NCBI GenBank assembly: GCA_031763025.1
Contig: JASSKH010000010.1
Coordinates: forward strand, 992,001 to 1,056,000
From: Macrocystis pyrifera
Taxonomy: Eukaryota > Sar > Phaeophyceae > Laminariales > Laminariaceae
DNA: 64,000 nt
Direction of reading: 5' to 3'
Part shown: positions 59,739 through 64,000 of the stretch, piece by piece
Numbering within the stretch: position 1 is the first letter of the stretch
Layout of the letters: the number at the start of each line of letters is the position of its first letter
Translations under genes and position numbers: made by a program
The notes under the pieces: model-generated
The model's database searches: none
What the model saw: the letters and a program-made list of their open reading frames with translations, nothing else
Told to the model about the DNA's origin: nothing

Positions 59739-62700
59739 TTTTATCTAACCCTTCGTCTCGGCATTGCACGCATGATAATGAGCACCCCCCCCCCCCCCCC
59801 CCCGGCTATTATATATGTATTACTATATGGTTGGCAACGACGCTGTAAAACATGCCGCTCACTACGTGAGCTAGCTAGACATCCAGGGTACCGTTTTTTT
59901 TTTTTTTTTTTTTTTTTTTTTGGCGGTCGCCCACAGCTGGTCGTCTAGTTAGATCATTTGTGCGAAGTAAATAACCTTTACTCTACACAAGGGAATTGAT
60001 CGTATCACGTAGTGTTGAAGGTACGGCACCCAAGAGGCAGTTACATAGTACTCCCATTGCTGACTCTGGAAGTGGCCACACGCCACTGGAAATTAAACTA
60101 ACTCATTGAAGCTGTCATCCATATGTAAGTCCGCCTCACAAGCGGTTCTTAGTAGGATGCAGCTCACCCTTCATGCGACTCGCCGGACATCTCACGGCGC
60201 TTCGCGCTTGGTGCAAGCAATGTCTGCCTGGTCGGTGAAAACCCGACATGCTCCGTCCGGCATTGTAGGGATGCGAGGGTCTATGGTCATACGACTACGG
60301 CCATGCATGAGATCGAGTACATATCTTCTATCGAGCACACCCCCCCCCCCCCCCCCCCCCCCGCCTCGACCGCCCCGTGCTTTATCAAACCCTTCGTCTC
60401 GGCATCGCACGCATGATAATGAGCACCCCCCCCCCCCCCCCCCCCCCCTCAACAAAAAGTTCCTGTTCAACATATGGAAACAACGTAATGAGCGCCCAAT
60501 TGTTGGAGATGTCTCTCCGTTAAGAGTTGGAACGGTGCTCCGTCTGGAAAGGAATGCGTTGTCAATGGGCGAATGACCCAAGGCAAGCAACCAATGAGTA
60601 CCCCCCCGCGCCCTCCCTCCCTCCCTCCCTCCCTCCCTCCCTCTCATTCCTTATCTACCCGCCTCATGCGACCACGGCCGTGACTGACATGAGTACCCCC
60701 CCCCCCCCCCCCCCCCCCCCAACACCACCACCACCCCACGCCTCATTTCCCCCCTTGGCCGACCTGAAGGGTGAGGATATTCGCTACCTTCGCGGTGGTA
60801 GTGGCGGCGGCGGCGACGGGTCGGAGAGCGGAGAGGAAGATAGGTTGATGCTCGACTGCGACCGGTGTCACCGGTGGTTTCACGGCCCCTCTGTGGGTGT
60901 TGCGAAGCAAGAGGTGTGTCGGTGGGCGTGGTGGTTGTGTGGGTGTGGACTTCCCGCGTTCCTACGACTAACACCGTATTGGGCGTACGATACCATACCG
61001 CCCTTACCTTGGGTATGATACCACCGGAAACCACCCCCGGTGATGAAAAAGCAACGAATTGAACGAAACAACAAAAAGGCCATGTTTTTATCACCGGGGT
61101 ACGTTACTGTAGATGCCACCCCACCCCCCCCCCCCCGCACCTGGACCGATATGCCTTCCAATCAATCAGTACGAAAAAAAATATCACCTCGGGGGGCCGG
61201 TGCCAGTACACTCGGCTTTTTTTTTTGCGTATGCTTGTTGATACGGTACGAGTTCTTCAACATGGGCGAGTCGTAATAGTCTGTCGGAATGCCATACGGG
61301 TAGATAGGTGCGCAGGATTTTTATCGTACCGGGTACGACTCTGTCCCTTAATGTAAAGGGCGTTTGTGTACCAATATTCAATCCATATCTTCCTTATATT
61401 GAGGGACATAGTGGTATGTATAGGCGAGCTGCCTTCGAGGGTAAGAAGTTGCCAATTTTCGGGGCTCGCGTTATCACCCCCCTTTGTTATCGCCTCTGCC
61501 GGTACCACCCCCCGGCGATAAATGAAACAAAACTCGGATAAATAATGGTATTCTTTCACCACCGGTGTACACTGCGAGGGATACTATTACGGAGGGCCAT
61601 AGTAAATAGGACCAAGTATTGCTAGAAAGAAACGGGTAAATATATCGGTTTTTGTGTGTACCGTAGGTCCTATTAACTATCGTCCCCCGTAAAACGCGAC
61701 CAGGGGAAACCACCCCTGGGTGGTAGATGAGGCAAAAACGAGAAATAGTTATCACCCGGAGTGGTTTTTGTTGCGTCAAGTGTGTAGTTCTGTGTTCCGG
61801 ATCGGTTTGATTTGATTGGTCCAGCGAGTTGGTTGACCCAGAGAGGTGGTGATTGATCCAGCGAGTCGATCGGTCCAGCGATTCGATTTGTTTTGGTGGA
61901 CCGGTTTGATTGGTGGAGCGATTCGATTTGTTTTGGTGGACCGGTTTGATTGGTCGGACGACTCGGTTGGTCCAGCAATTTCGGGGGGGAGAGCGAGAGA
62001 GTGAGATAGAAGTGAGGGGTTGGAGATAGAGCGAGGGCTGGAGGTAGACAGACAGACAGACAGACCCATTCAGACATGAATAGACAGAGACAGAGACAGG
62101 TAGAGGGCCAGGAGAACACGGTCGCGTTCGGTCCCGCGATTTTTCACTGGTCCTACGGTTTGATCGGTCGGGCGAGTTGATTGGTCCAGCGATTGCTTCG
62201 CGACCGGTGGCAGGGGTGATCGTGGTGTTGTAGTATGTGGTGCGGAACTTCCACCTTCGCCCCCGATCGATTCGATTGGTGGAACATGGTGGAGCGATTT
62301 TTGATTGGTTGGCCGATTTTTGATTGGTCGAACGAATATGGTTGGTCCTGCAGTCTGGTTGGACCTGACGGTGGAACATGGTGGAGCGATTTTTTAATTG
62401 GTTGGCCGATTTTTGATTGGTCGAACGAATATGGTTGATCCTGGAGTCTGGTTGGACTTGACGATTTCTTCGCCGGCGATGGCATCGGTGGCGCCCATCT
62501 AGTTTGTTTTGCTCGTTTGGCTGGTTGGTTGATTGGTTGATTGATTGATTGGTTGGTTCAGGGGTAGATAAAAAAAAAAGAAAACGGAGTCAGAGTCGGC
62601 ACCATCTTGGAATTGATGTTAGCGGATTGGGATTTTTTGTCAGAATTTTTACTGTACGTAGATGAAACATATAGTTTTTCAGTTTTGTTGTACTTGATTT

Positions 62701-64000
62701 TAGTATACTCCTTCTGTCCGGTACTCGCAAAAAAAAAACGTGGGGTGTCTGTTTTTTTTTTTTTTTTTTTTTTTTTTCGCGTCCTCTTGTTGGGTTGGTT
62801 GGGTGGGTGGGTGGGTGGGTGGGTGGGTGGGTGGGTGATTTCGGTTATTGGTTCAGGATGCTGGGTTTGGCTTGGGCGGGTTGACATGGTTTTTAGATGG
62901 GGTGGAGGAATGCTCGGGTTATGGGGTTTAGTTGCTTTGATTGGTATCGGGTAGGATTGGTTCTGATGCTCGCGCGGCAGTTATGTACATGCGTCTTGAC
63001 GTACTGATTGGGCCCCCACCTTGTACCTCGTCCTCCGTGTGATCCGTTGATTTGCCCCCCTGTTTATGGCCTTCTTGCAGGATTGCCCATCGGAATGGTT
63101 CTGCGTCGACTGCACTATGCTTCGACAGATCTCCGAGCAGAAACGTGCCTACGGGAAGAAAACGTGAGAAGAGAGGGGGGCGGGGGCCGGGAACAGATGG
63201 AAAAGGAAAGGAGGGGGGTGCACTCATTTCATGCATGGCCGTAGCCGTATGATCGTAAGACTCTCGCATCCTACAAGGTCGGGACGGAGGAGCGGGGGGG
63301 GGGGGGGTTCTCGATATTGTGCATGGTCGTAGTCGTTTGGGGGGAGGTTGGGGGCGGAGGAAATCTGTTTATTTAAAGGGGGGGACAGAGGAGGCGGGGG
63401 GGGGGGGCGCGTGAGAGAGTGAGAGAGAAGTGAGGGGTTGGAGAAAAAAAGAGGTTTAGAAATAGGCAGACAGGCATAAATAGACAGAGACAGAGAGAGT
63501 AGTGCTAGGAGAGTACGGCCACAGATTTTGGGTCGAAAAGATTGATTGGTCGGCGTTACCTACCCGCCTCGACTGGCTGGGAAACCAGCCCCGATCTCTG
63601 AGCTGCACTCGAGGCTCTTGTTTACAGGACCACATTTCAGCGCGCCACCCCCCCCCCCCCCCACCCCAGCCATGTCCCACCCCAACCCTACCCCACCCCA
63701 ACTCTACCCCACCCTAACCCTACCCCGCCCCAACTCTACCCCACCCCACCTAACCCACTCAACCCCACCCCAACCCACCCACCCTACACCACGCCACCCC
63801 ACCCCACCCCACCCTACACCACGCCACCCCACCCCACCCCACCCACCCTACCCTACCCCACCCTACCCAACCCCACCTCACCCCACCCACTCTAACCCAA
63901 GTCTACCCCAATCCTACCTCGACCCAACCCTGCCATACCCCACCCCGCCTAACCCCACCTCACCCTTGTCCCCCCTCTCTCACAGGCGCAGCAAGGCATC
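39417..64000 (+). CDS. SCC2: SCC2/NIPBL cohesin-loading factor with internal PHD finger (3' end off window)
   Basis: Exons read on the plus strand: 39417 or 39451-39783, 41554-41766, 43193-43273, 46059-46195, 47941-48008, 49150-49418, 51805-51959, 52501-52628, 54163-54502, 55681-55800, 56676-56804, (57145-57211), 60770-60913, 63081-63163 and 63986 onward. Nearly all phases join. Diagnostic SCC2 blocks appear in family order: LEASLVCLMIATCPGLDRRL, FRTLMIEDLFGMLLKMP with RRQLRTFRL, YIQNATALVMLMVQS, LLPEWPAAELLLHAL, and CLMAMDVLGRVAGGL. The family forms a HEAT-repeat hook that, with SCC4/MAU2, loads cohesin onto DNA in the nucleus and stimulates its ATPase. The PHD finger after the CLMAMDVLG block matches plant SCC2 and is absent from animal NIPBL. 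The rest of the HEAT repeats must lie beyond 64000. Introns are 0.25-4 kb and full of C-tailed retroposons. Confidence 0.85.
39451..39783 (+). CDS. SCC2: SCC2 N-terminal conserved exon (frame ambiguous)
   Basis: The chosen frame reads HQAGLGGVSYPAKQLPGLS, YYSSKIARSQTPRSSLSAAY, AEMVVLFLNGNQDY and a basic end RRRKLKLD, with donor GAC/GTAGAC in phase 0, matching 41554. It loosely resembles the animal NIPBL block that begins near TLAGIASLTDLL. Acceptor CCAG at 39450 (phase 0) fits the previous exon. The stronger acceptor CAACAG at 39416 would need phase 2. A second frame over 39417-39653 (EAKETALRDIPAPSGF...) is also open and in phase with 38996, but it ends in a stop before the donor. Confidence 0.55.
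40335..41010. repeat. 42-bp palindromic-core minisatellite, array 2
   Basis: The same unit as 37995-38545, about fifteen copies with small variants (GTTTTGAAGGCTTGAGC), in the intron between SCC2 exons at 39783 and 41554. The two arrays flank exons 38745-39783. Confidence 0.9.
41554..41766 (+). CDS. SCC2: SCC2 exon (KVDAVSLLLRLMEEQ)
   Basis: This exon of 213 nt (71 codons, phase 0 at both ends) reads AYEERGMQRRKSKQFDGTD, a Gly/Ala stretch, then AAAKVDAVSLLLRLMEEQ with donor CAG/GTAAGG. The end matches the family block of the type VPxxxLxxLLxxLEKxI that precedes the first HEAT repeats. The acceptor CGAAAG has a poor pyrimidine tract, so the 5' end may differ slightly. Confidence 0.68.
42840..43075. 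repeat. Minisatellite with TTTTTCAATTGAACAC core
   Basis: Six or so units of 35-45 bp around (G)TGTTTTTCAATTGAACACT, followed by a (CTGT)n tract used as pyrimidine tract for the SCC2 exon at 43193. Confidence 0.8.
43193..43273 (+). CDS. SCC2: SCC2 small exon (27 codons)
   Basis: This exon of 81 nt reads VRQGMSVDVFPMASTCRDGN, GMARWGQ, between TCTCTTCAG and GTGCGT, phase 0 on both sides. It joins MEEQ upstream and EGPEAIAAVETSL downstream without a break. Its upstream pyrimidine tract is a (CTGT)n microsatellite at 43109-43170. The position matches the variable loop after LEKxIRxG in NIPBL. Confidence 0.65.
44296..44407. mobile_element. Hairpin MITE, TTACGGGGG family
   Basis: TTACGGGGGGTCCATAGTAA ... 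AACTATGGTCCCCCGTAA, with the core in the opposite orientation to some copies. SCC2 intron. Confidence 0.85.
45054..45158. mobile_element. Hairpin MITE, TTACGGGGG family
   Basis: TTGCGGGGGACCGTAGTAAA ... TTTACTATGGCCCCCCGTAA. SCC2 intron. Confidence 0.82.
46059..46195 (+). CDS. SCC2: SCC2 exon (LEASLVCLMIATCPGLDRRL)
   Basis: This exon of 137 nt reads EGPEAIAAVETSLEASLV, CLMIATCPGLDRRLCSDELI, DSCLGLF, with donor AA/GTGGGT in phase 2. It matches the NIPBL helix pair in which a Ser/Ala-rich helix is followed by IMTSPNMPK and EDVIERI. The acceptor CACCAG follows a T-tract, and a C-tract lies at 45944-45977. The donor leads straight into a (GGGAT)n microsatellite. Confidence 0.8.
46200..46545. repeat. 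(GGGAT)n microsatellite
   Basis: About 345 bp of GATGG/GGGAT pentamers with GGGTGGGAT variants, starting within 5 nt of the SCC2 donor at 46195. Frames across it encode only Gly-Trp-Asp-Met runs. Confidence 0.9.
46726..46845 (+). mobile_element. SINE 3' end, partial
   Basis: GTGCAAGGGTCTACGGTGAT, ACAGCTACGGCCATGCATAA, CAATGAGAACCCC, with a second short repeat of the CTACGGCTATGCACC motif and GAGTACACCCCCC. Diverged. Confidence 0.5.
47325..47545 (+). mobile_element. SINE-like retroposon, truncated
   Basis: The body block GCGGTTCTTAGTAGGGATGC, TTGGTGAAGACCCGACG and GGTCATGCATAACATGAGTA is present in SCC2 sense orientation. It follows a C-run at 47297-47322. Confidence 0.7.
47545..47632 (+). 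mobile_element. LINE 3' terminal fragment with poly-C
   Basis: Only the last 60 bp or so plus the tail are present (CCGTCTCGAAAAGGATGC, GTCAATGGTCAAATGAC, GAGTACCCC...). It lies between two SINE copies. Confidence 0.6.
47637..47784 (+). mobile_element. SINE-like retroposon, 3' end
   Basis: It starts at the GCTTGGTGCAAGCAATGTC block right after a C-run and ends GAGATCGAGTACATCTC, TCGAGTACACC plus poly-C. The terminal GAGTACA motif is duplicated here, as in the copies at 53150 and 59800. Confidence 0.7.
47941..48008 (+). CDS. SCC2: SCC2 small exon (HHLARHIAPALDPTLA)
   Basis: This exon of 68 nt reads KHHLARHIAPALDPTLANS, IATG, from acceptor CATGGCAG/G to donor GGAG/GTGGGT. It enters in phase 2 and leaves in phase 1, exactly what the flanking exons need (46195 phase 2; 49150 completes Asp). 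It corresponds to FHLQNTLYPQYDP of NIPBL. The phase fit on both sides makes it convincing despite its size. Confidence 0.65.
48675..48779. mobile_element. Hairpin MITE, TTACGGGGG family
   Basis: TTACGGAGGTCCATAGTAAA ... CTACTATGGTCCTCCGTAG. The LINE 3' end at 48781 begins right at its right edge. Confidence 0.82.
48781..49123 (+). mobile_element. LINE 3' end with poly-C tail
   Basis: This is a 5'-truncated copy in sense orientation in the SCC2 intron. The decayed frame reads SSEKTIAILGDRWWPQ, KISKKFL, TWKQRN, GGVSIRKRNGALSRKG and NGQMTKASNK, then the DNA ends ATGAGTACG plus about 25 C. An in-frame stop lies after WWPQAA. It is inserted directly behind a hairpin MITE. The tail ends 26 nt before the SCC2 exon at 49150. 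Confidence 0.75.
49150..49418 (+). CDS. SCC2: SCC2 exon with Lys/Gly linker (AYEVLGLLDCLVSR)
   Basis: The exon reads DPSKPAGSKAKTKGKELEPQ, a Gly/Lys linker, then ARLEARLKEISKKII and AYEVLGLLDCLVSR, with donor AGG/GTGGGT in phase 0. It matches the NIPBL segment from the basic SSKAKRAK linker to the helix before LLxxxxLTDTxIL. The acceptor TCGCAG lies 26 nt after the poly-C tail of a LINE 3' end inserted in the intron. Confidence 0.75.
50116..51664. mobile_element. Cluster of five hairpin MITEs (TTACGGGGG family)
   Basis: Copies at 50116-50219, 50227-50334, 50922-51026, 51237-51349 and 51558-51664. Each is about 105 bp, nearly a perfect inverted repeat with ends TTACGGGGGACCATAGTAAA and its complement around an AT-rich centre (CAATATTTGGTCC / AAAAACCTATATATTTA). 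Where flanks are clean they show TA on both sides (for example 50922 and 51558), which suggests a TA target. No coding capacity. Confidence 0.85.
51805..51959 (+). CDS. SCC2: SCC2 exon (VRLQDNVLLQLCNACKSCL)
   Basis: This exon of 155 nt reads VRLQDNVLLQLCNACKSCLL, LEASSDKRGEGTSRLQPLHH and GALGVFQTVSR, entering in phase 0 and leaving in phase 2. It corresponds to LTDTTILQVSSMGITPFF through AVKLVTAVFSRY of NIPBL. The acceptor GAGCAG follows a T-run; the donor is CGCAG/GTGGGG. Confidence 0.82.
52240..52490 (+). mobile_element. SINE-like retroposon whose tail abuts an SCC2 acceptor
   Basis: The body (GCGGTTCTTAGTAGGATGCA, TCGGTGAAAGCCCGACG, GGTCATACGGCTACGCCCAT) ends GACATGATCACGCCCCCTCC. The C/T-rich remainder continues without a break into CTTCCAG, the acceptor of the SCC2 exon at 52501. 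Confidence 0.75.
52501..52628 (+). CDS. SCC2: SCC2 exon (FRTLMIEDLFGMLLKMP, RRQLRTFRL)
   Basis: This exon of 128 nt reads YASFRTLMIEDLFGMLLKMP, TGRRQLRTFRLRHVPEGIGG, SN. It is the most conserved part of the family (compare ILEEIFTSLARLP and KRSLRNFRL). The acceptor CTTCCAG lies directly at the end of a C-tailed SINE. The donor AACG/GTAAGA is followed by two more copies of the same splice motif. Confidence 0.88.
53150..53460 (+). mobile_element. SINE-like retroposon
   Basis: Sense to SCC2: GAAGTGGCCACACCAGAGAT, GCGGTTCTTAGTAGGATGCA, CGGTGAAAACCCGACGTGC, CATGCATGATAATCAGTACC, then a second TCGAGTACACCC. A LINE 3' end begins directly behind it. Confidence 0.75.
53461..53942 (+). mobile_element. 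LINE 3' end with poly-C tail
   Basis: Sense-oriented in the SCC2 intron, starting right behind a SINE copy. The frame includes DLPERRKRYTSSRE, then a Cys/His motif (TCPCGKAIESRTHIVG) typical of the C-terminus of LINE reverse-transcriptase proteins, then SSEKTIAIL and KISKK. It has frameshifts and a stop after EGR. It finishes ATGAGTACG plus a C-run to 53941. Confidence 0.75.
54163..54502 (+). CDS. SCC2: SCC2 exon with poly-Gln insert (YIQNATALVMLMVQS)
   Basis: This exon of 340 nt reads GTDGYIQNATALVMLMVQSC, a Gly/Pro stretch, DKDKMKRKK, about 19 Gln (CAG with one CAA), a KKKKQKQ patch and LNPARNACTYFVTRFLAR. The two ends match YIQMVTALVLQLIQ and TAQNFLSIFLKKC of NIPBL. Only the poor middle is replaced by poly-Gln flanked by Lys-rich segments. 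It enters in phase 1 and leaves in phase 2. Confidence 0.85.
54358..54414 (+). repeat. Coding (CAG)n tract in SCC2
   Basis: About 19 codons, nearly all CAG with one CAA, lie in frame within the SCC2 exon 54163-54502 and encode poly-Gln. The near-pure CAG suggests recent expansion, unlike the mixed CAG/CAA tract at 36459-36600. Confidence 0.85.
55255..55554 (+). mobile_element. SINE-like retroposon with long poly-C tail
   Basis: Starts GGCGGCCACACCGGAAAACC and ends GGATGATATCGAGGACC plus about 35 C (55519-55554). It is sense to SCC2 and lies about 125 nt before the exon at 55681. Confidence 0.72.
55681..55800 (+). CDS. SCC2: SCC2 exon (LLPEWPAAELLLHAL)
   Basis: This exon of 120 nt reads CCAKEDSANFQPLLANMVDD, LLASILLPEWPAAELLLHA. 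It matches EEDYRPLFENFVQDLLSTVN with KPEWPAAELLLSLL almost residue for residue, the clearest signature in the window. The acceptor is GGTAG/G and the donor CT/GTGAGC. Confidence 0.9.
56000..56420 (+). other. Coding-like stretch inside the SCC2 intron
   Basis: Two short plus-strand frames read GRCSRAYLVCNSLFKSLLGL, DVDIV (about 56005-56090) and MYQCLVQAIKKLLQSSADDV, DDADPVNVTHVEGCTLI (56309-56420). Neither is needed to join the flanking SCC2 exons, which fit each other in phase. They could be chance, an alternative exon or a nested gene fragment. Confidence 0.2.
56676..56804 (+). CDS. SCC2: SCC2 exon (QQYCLMAMDVLGRVAGGL)
   Basis: This exon of 129 nt reads CGALVNDLRGQKGAGGGTRD, QQYCLMAMDVLGRVAGGLTD, VT. 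It corresponds to LLVHQFS... and ALRVASLDYLGTVAARLR of NIPBL and joins HAL of the previous exon in phase. The acceptor is CACAG/G; the donor ACCAG/GTGAGG runs straight into a G-tract. Confidence 0.85.
57145..57211 (+). CDS. SCC2: Possible small SCC2 exon
   Basis: This stretch of 67 nt reads SARAKMGRRRSLKYRAKETT, ART after a strong (CTG/TTT)-rich pyrimidine tract and CTACAG. It enters in phase 2 and can leave in phase 0 (ACA/GTACAG), exactly what the neighbours at 56804 and 60770 require. There is no family similarity, so it rests on phase alone; another unseen exon could fill the gap instead. Confidence 0.3.
57212..59033. other. SCC2 intron stretch with no gene recognised
   Basis: Contains a 40-bp direct repeat (TTCAAAAGCATCCCCAAGAT, GAGTATAGTTCGG) at 57538-57604 and paired GAGAAAGTTC/CGAGAATGTTCC blocks with CGGTCGGGGATTGTCCACAC at 58367-58575. 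Frames present are short and unremarkable. A small SCC2 exon could hide here. Confidence 0.5.
59034..59300. repeat. Tandem duplication of about 130 bp
   Basis: GCTCCGAGCCCGACGTCCGA, TGAAAATTCAGGGGGTA(T/C)A, TTTTCGGAAGAAA and TGGTAGTTTTTGAGCC recur at 59040-59165 and 59168-59295, followed by GGGCTGGGCTGG repeats to 59370. Confidence 0.8.
59405..59640 (+). mobile_element. LINE 3' end fragment with C-rich tail
   Basis: A diverged copy: GATAAAACGGTCCCTGTCCT, GGCCACAAAAGG, a block matching the end of the other copies, then AAATGAGTCCG and a C-rich run. It is in sense orientation in the SCC2 intron. Confidence 0.6.
59800..60362 (+). mobile_element. Full-length C-tailed SINE-like retroposon
   Basis: About 560 bp. 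The 5' region reads GTTGGCAACGACGCTGTA, ACTACGTGAGCTAGCTAGAC, GGTACCG followed by a long T-run (59893-59921), then GTGGCCACACGCC, GCGGTTCTTAGTAGGATGCA, TGTCTGCCTGGTCGGTGAAA, ACCCGAC, GGTCATACGACTACGGCCAT and a tail near GAGTAC/GAGCAC with about 20 C. It aligns end to end with 24465-25010. There is no open reading frame. The last 75 bp match the LINE 3' end. Confidence 0.75.
60455..60610 (+). mobile_element. LINE 3' end fragment with C-rich tail
   Basis: A short 3' fragment reads KKFLFNIWKQRNERPIVGD in its decayed frame and ends in CCAATGAGTACCCCCCC. It starts right after the C-run of the preceding SINE piece, so C-tailed insertions are stacked here. Confidence 0.65.
60660..60720 (+). mobile_element. 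SINE 3' terminal fragment with poly-C
   Basis: CATGCGACCACGGCCGTGAC, TGACATGAGTAC plus about 28 C, ending about 50 nt before the PHD exon of SCC2. Confidence 0.6.
60770..60913 (+). CDS. SCC2: SCC2 PHD finger, first part (LDCDRCHRWFH)
   Basis: This exon of 144 nt reads GEDIRYLRGGSGGGGDG, SESGEEDRLMLDCDRCHRWF, HGPSVGVAKQE with donor GAG/GTGTGT in phase 0. CDRCHRWFHGPSVG is the centre of a PHD finger: CxxC, then WFH. The N-terminal Cys pair expected some 15-25 residues earlier is not in this exon, so either an upstream exon carries it or the finger is shortened. The acceptor CTGAAG follows a SINE-derived C-tail. Confidence 0.8.
61587..61692. mobile_element. Hairpin MITE, TTACGGGGG family
   Basis: TTACGGAGGGCCATAGTAAA ... 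TTAACTATCGTCCCCCGTAA. SCC2 intron. Confidence 0.82.
61800..62555. repeat. GATTGGT-rich repeats with 90-bp tandem duplication
   Basis: Degenerate GGTTTGATTGGTCCAGCGA units at 61800-61980. Two copies of a unit of about 90 bp (GGTGGAGCGATTTTTGATTG, GGTCGAACGAATATGGTTG) lie at 62275-62370 and 62370-62465, then (GATTG)n. Minus-strand frames over it (61474-62379) are by-products. Confidence 0.75.
62745..62840. repeat. Poly-T run and (GGGT)n tract
   Basis: T-run at 62752-62777 and GGGTGGGTGGGTGGGTGGGT at about 62799-62836, in the SCC2 intron. Confidence 0.85.
63081..63163 (+). CDS. SCC2: SCC2 PHD finger, second part (EWFCVDC)
   Basis: This exon of 83 nt reads DCPSEWFCVDCTMLRQISEQ, KRAYGKK, from TTGCAG to AC/GTGAGA. 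WFCVDC supplies the final CxxC pair of the PHD finger. The following LRQISEQKR helix resembles the segment after the PHD finger in plant SCC2. Confidence 0.8.
63228..63310 (-). mobile_element. SINE 3' end, minus orientation
   Basis: The reverse complement gives the AGGATGCGAGAGTCTTACGA, TCATACGGCTACGGCCATGC block with its end toward 63228, antisense to SCC2. It lies just after the exon at 63081-63163. Confidence 0.5.
63645..63975. repeat. CCCCA-rich tract before the last acceptor
   Basis: Some 300 bp of CCACCCCAACCC-type sequence, with an 80-bp inner duplication (ACCCTACACCACGCCACCCC), leads directly to the acceptor TCTCTCACAG at 63985. It acts as an oversized pyrimidine-rich region. Confidence 0.8.
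63986..64000 (+). CDS. SCC2: Start of next SCC2 exon, cut by window edge
   Basis: TCTCTCACAG at 63976-63985 is a strong acceptor after a long C-rich tract. The next bases continue the phase (ACG then CGC AGC AAG GCA), giving KKTRSKA across the junction. Confidence 0.6.

Noticed and set aside
61474-62379. Minus-strand frame of 301 codons
   Set aside because: It covers a MITE and GATTGGT repeats; the Ser/Asn/Thr-rich product is a repeat by-product.

Overview
This window is nuclear DNA of a eukaryote, not a prokaryote. Coding sequence is cut into short exons with GT-AG introns of up to several kb, and the rest is packed with retroposon fragments, hairpin MITEs, minisatellites and very long homopolymer C/G tracts. 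GC-rich coding sequence, Ala/Gly/Gln-rich linkers, CAG repeats and a plant-type cohesin loader with an internal PHD finger fit an alga or protist with a large repeat-rich genome. A stramenopile such as a brown alga is my best guess, but nothing seen here settles the lineage.

Layout. 1-20.9 kb holds no gene I can name. It carries three copies of a large repeat family (at 1-0.55, 6.6-10.1 and 11.7-12.9 kb), two of its segments folded into big palindromes, plus tandem duplications, a TIR transposon, a tRNA-like sequence and a C-tailed LINE 3' end. 20.9-29.6 kb is a minus-strand gene of about seven exons for a protein with two thioredoxin-fold domains (CTNC and CVRC active sites), joined by an Ala/Pro-rich linker with three MDCEGGVC-type motifs. 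About 29.6-33 kb separates it from plus-strand exons and is a likely divergent promoter region. 33-39 kb carries plus-strand exons for two PTM/DIR17-like Tudor domains. 39.4-64 kb carries the exons of an SCC2/NIPBL cohesin loader, including a PHD finger. It runs off the right edge. Splice phases allow the Tudor and SCC2 exons to be one gene, but some joins are unresolved.

Mobile DNA. A LINE (only its 3' end seen, with a C-terminal Cys/His motif) and a SINE-like element of about 550 bp share a 3' end of roughly 75 bp, and both finish in ATGAGTAC followed by poly-C rather than poly-A. Many copies lie in sense orientation in SCC2 introns. In at least five introns such a C-tail sits just upstream of an exon, where the polypyrimidine tract belongs. 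A separate family of hairpin MITEs of about 105 bp (TTACGGGGG termini) has at least eleven near-complete copies, five of them within 1.6 kb.

How the genes relate. The plus-strand protein would load cohesin onto chromatin, with Tudor and PHD modules as likely chromatin readers. The minus-strand thioredoxin-like protein is a redox or thiol-exchange protein with no evident functional link to it. Exon boundaries below were read by eye from splice motifs, reading phase and similarity to remembered family sequences; transcripts would be needed to confirm them.
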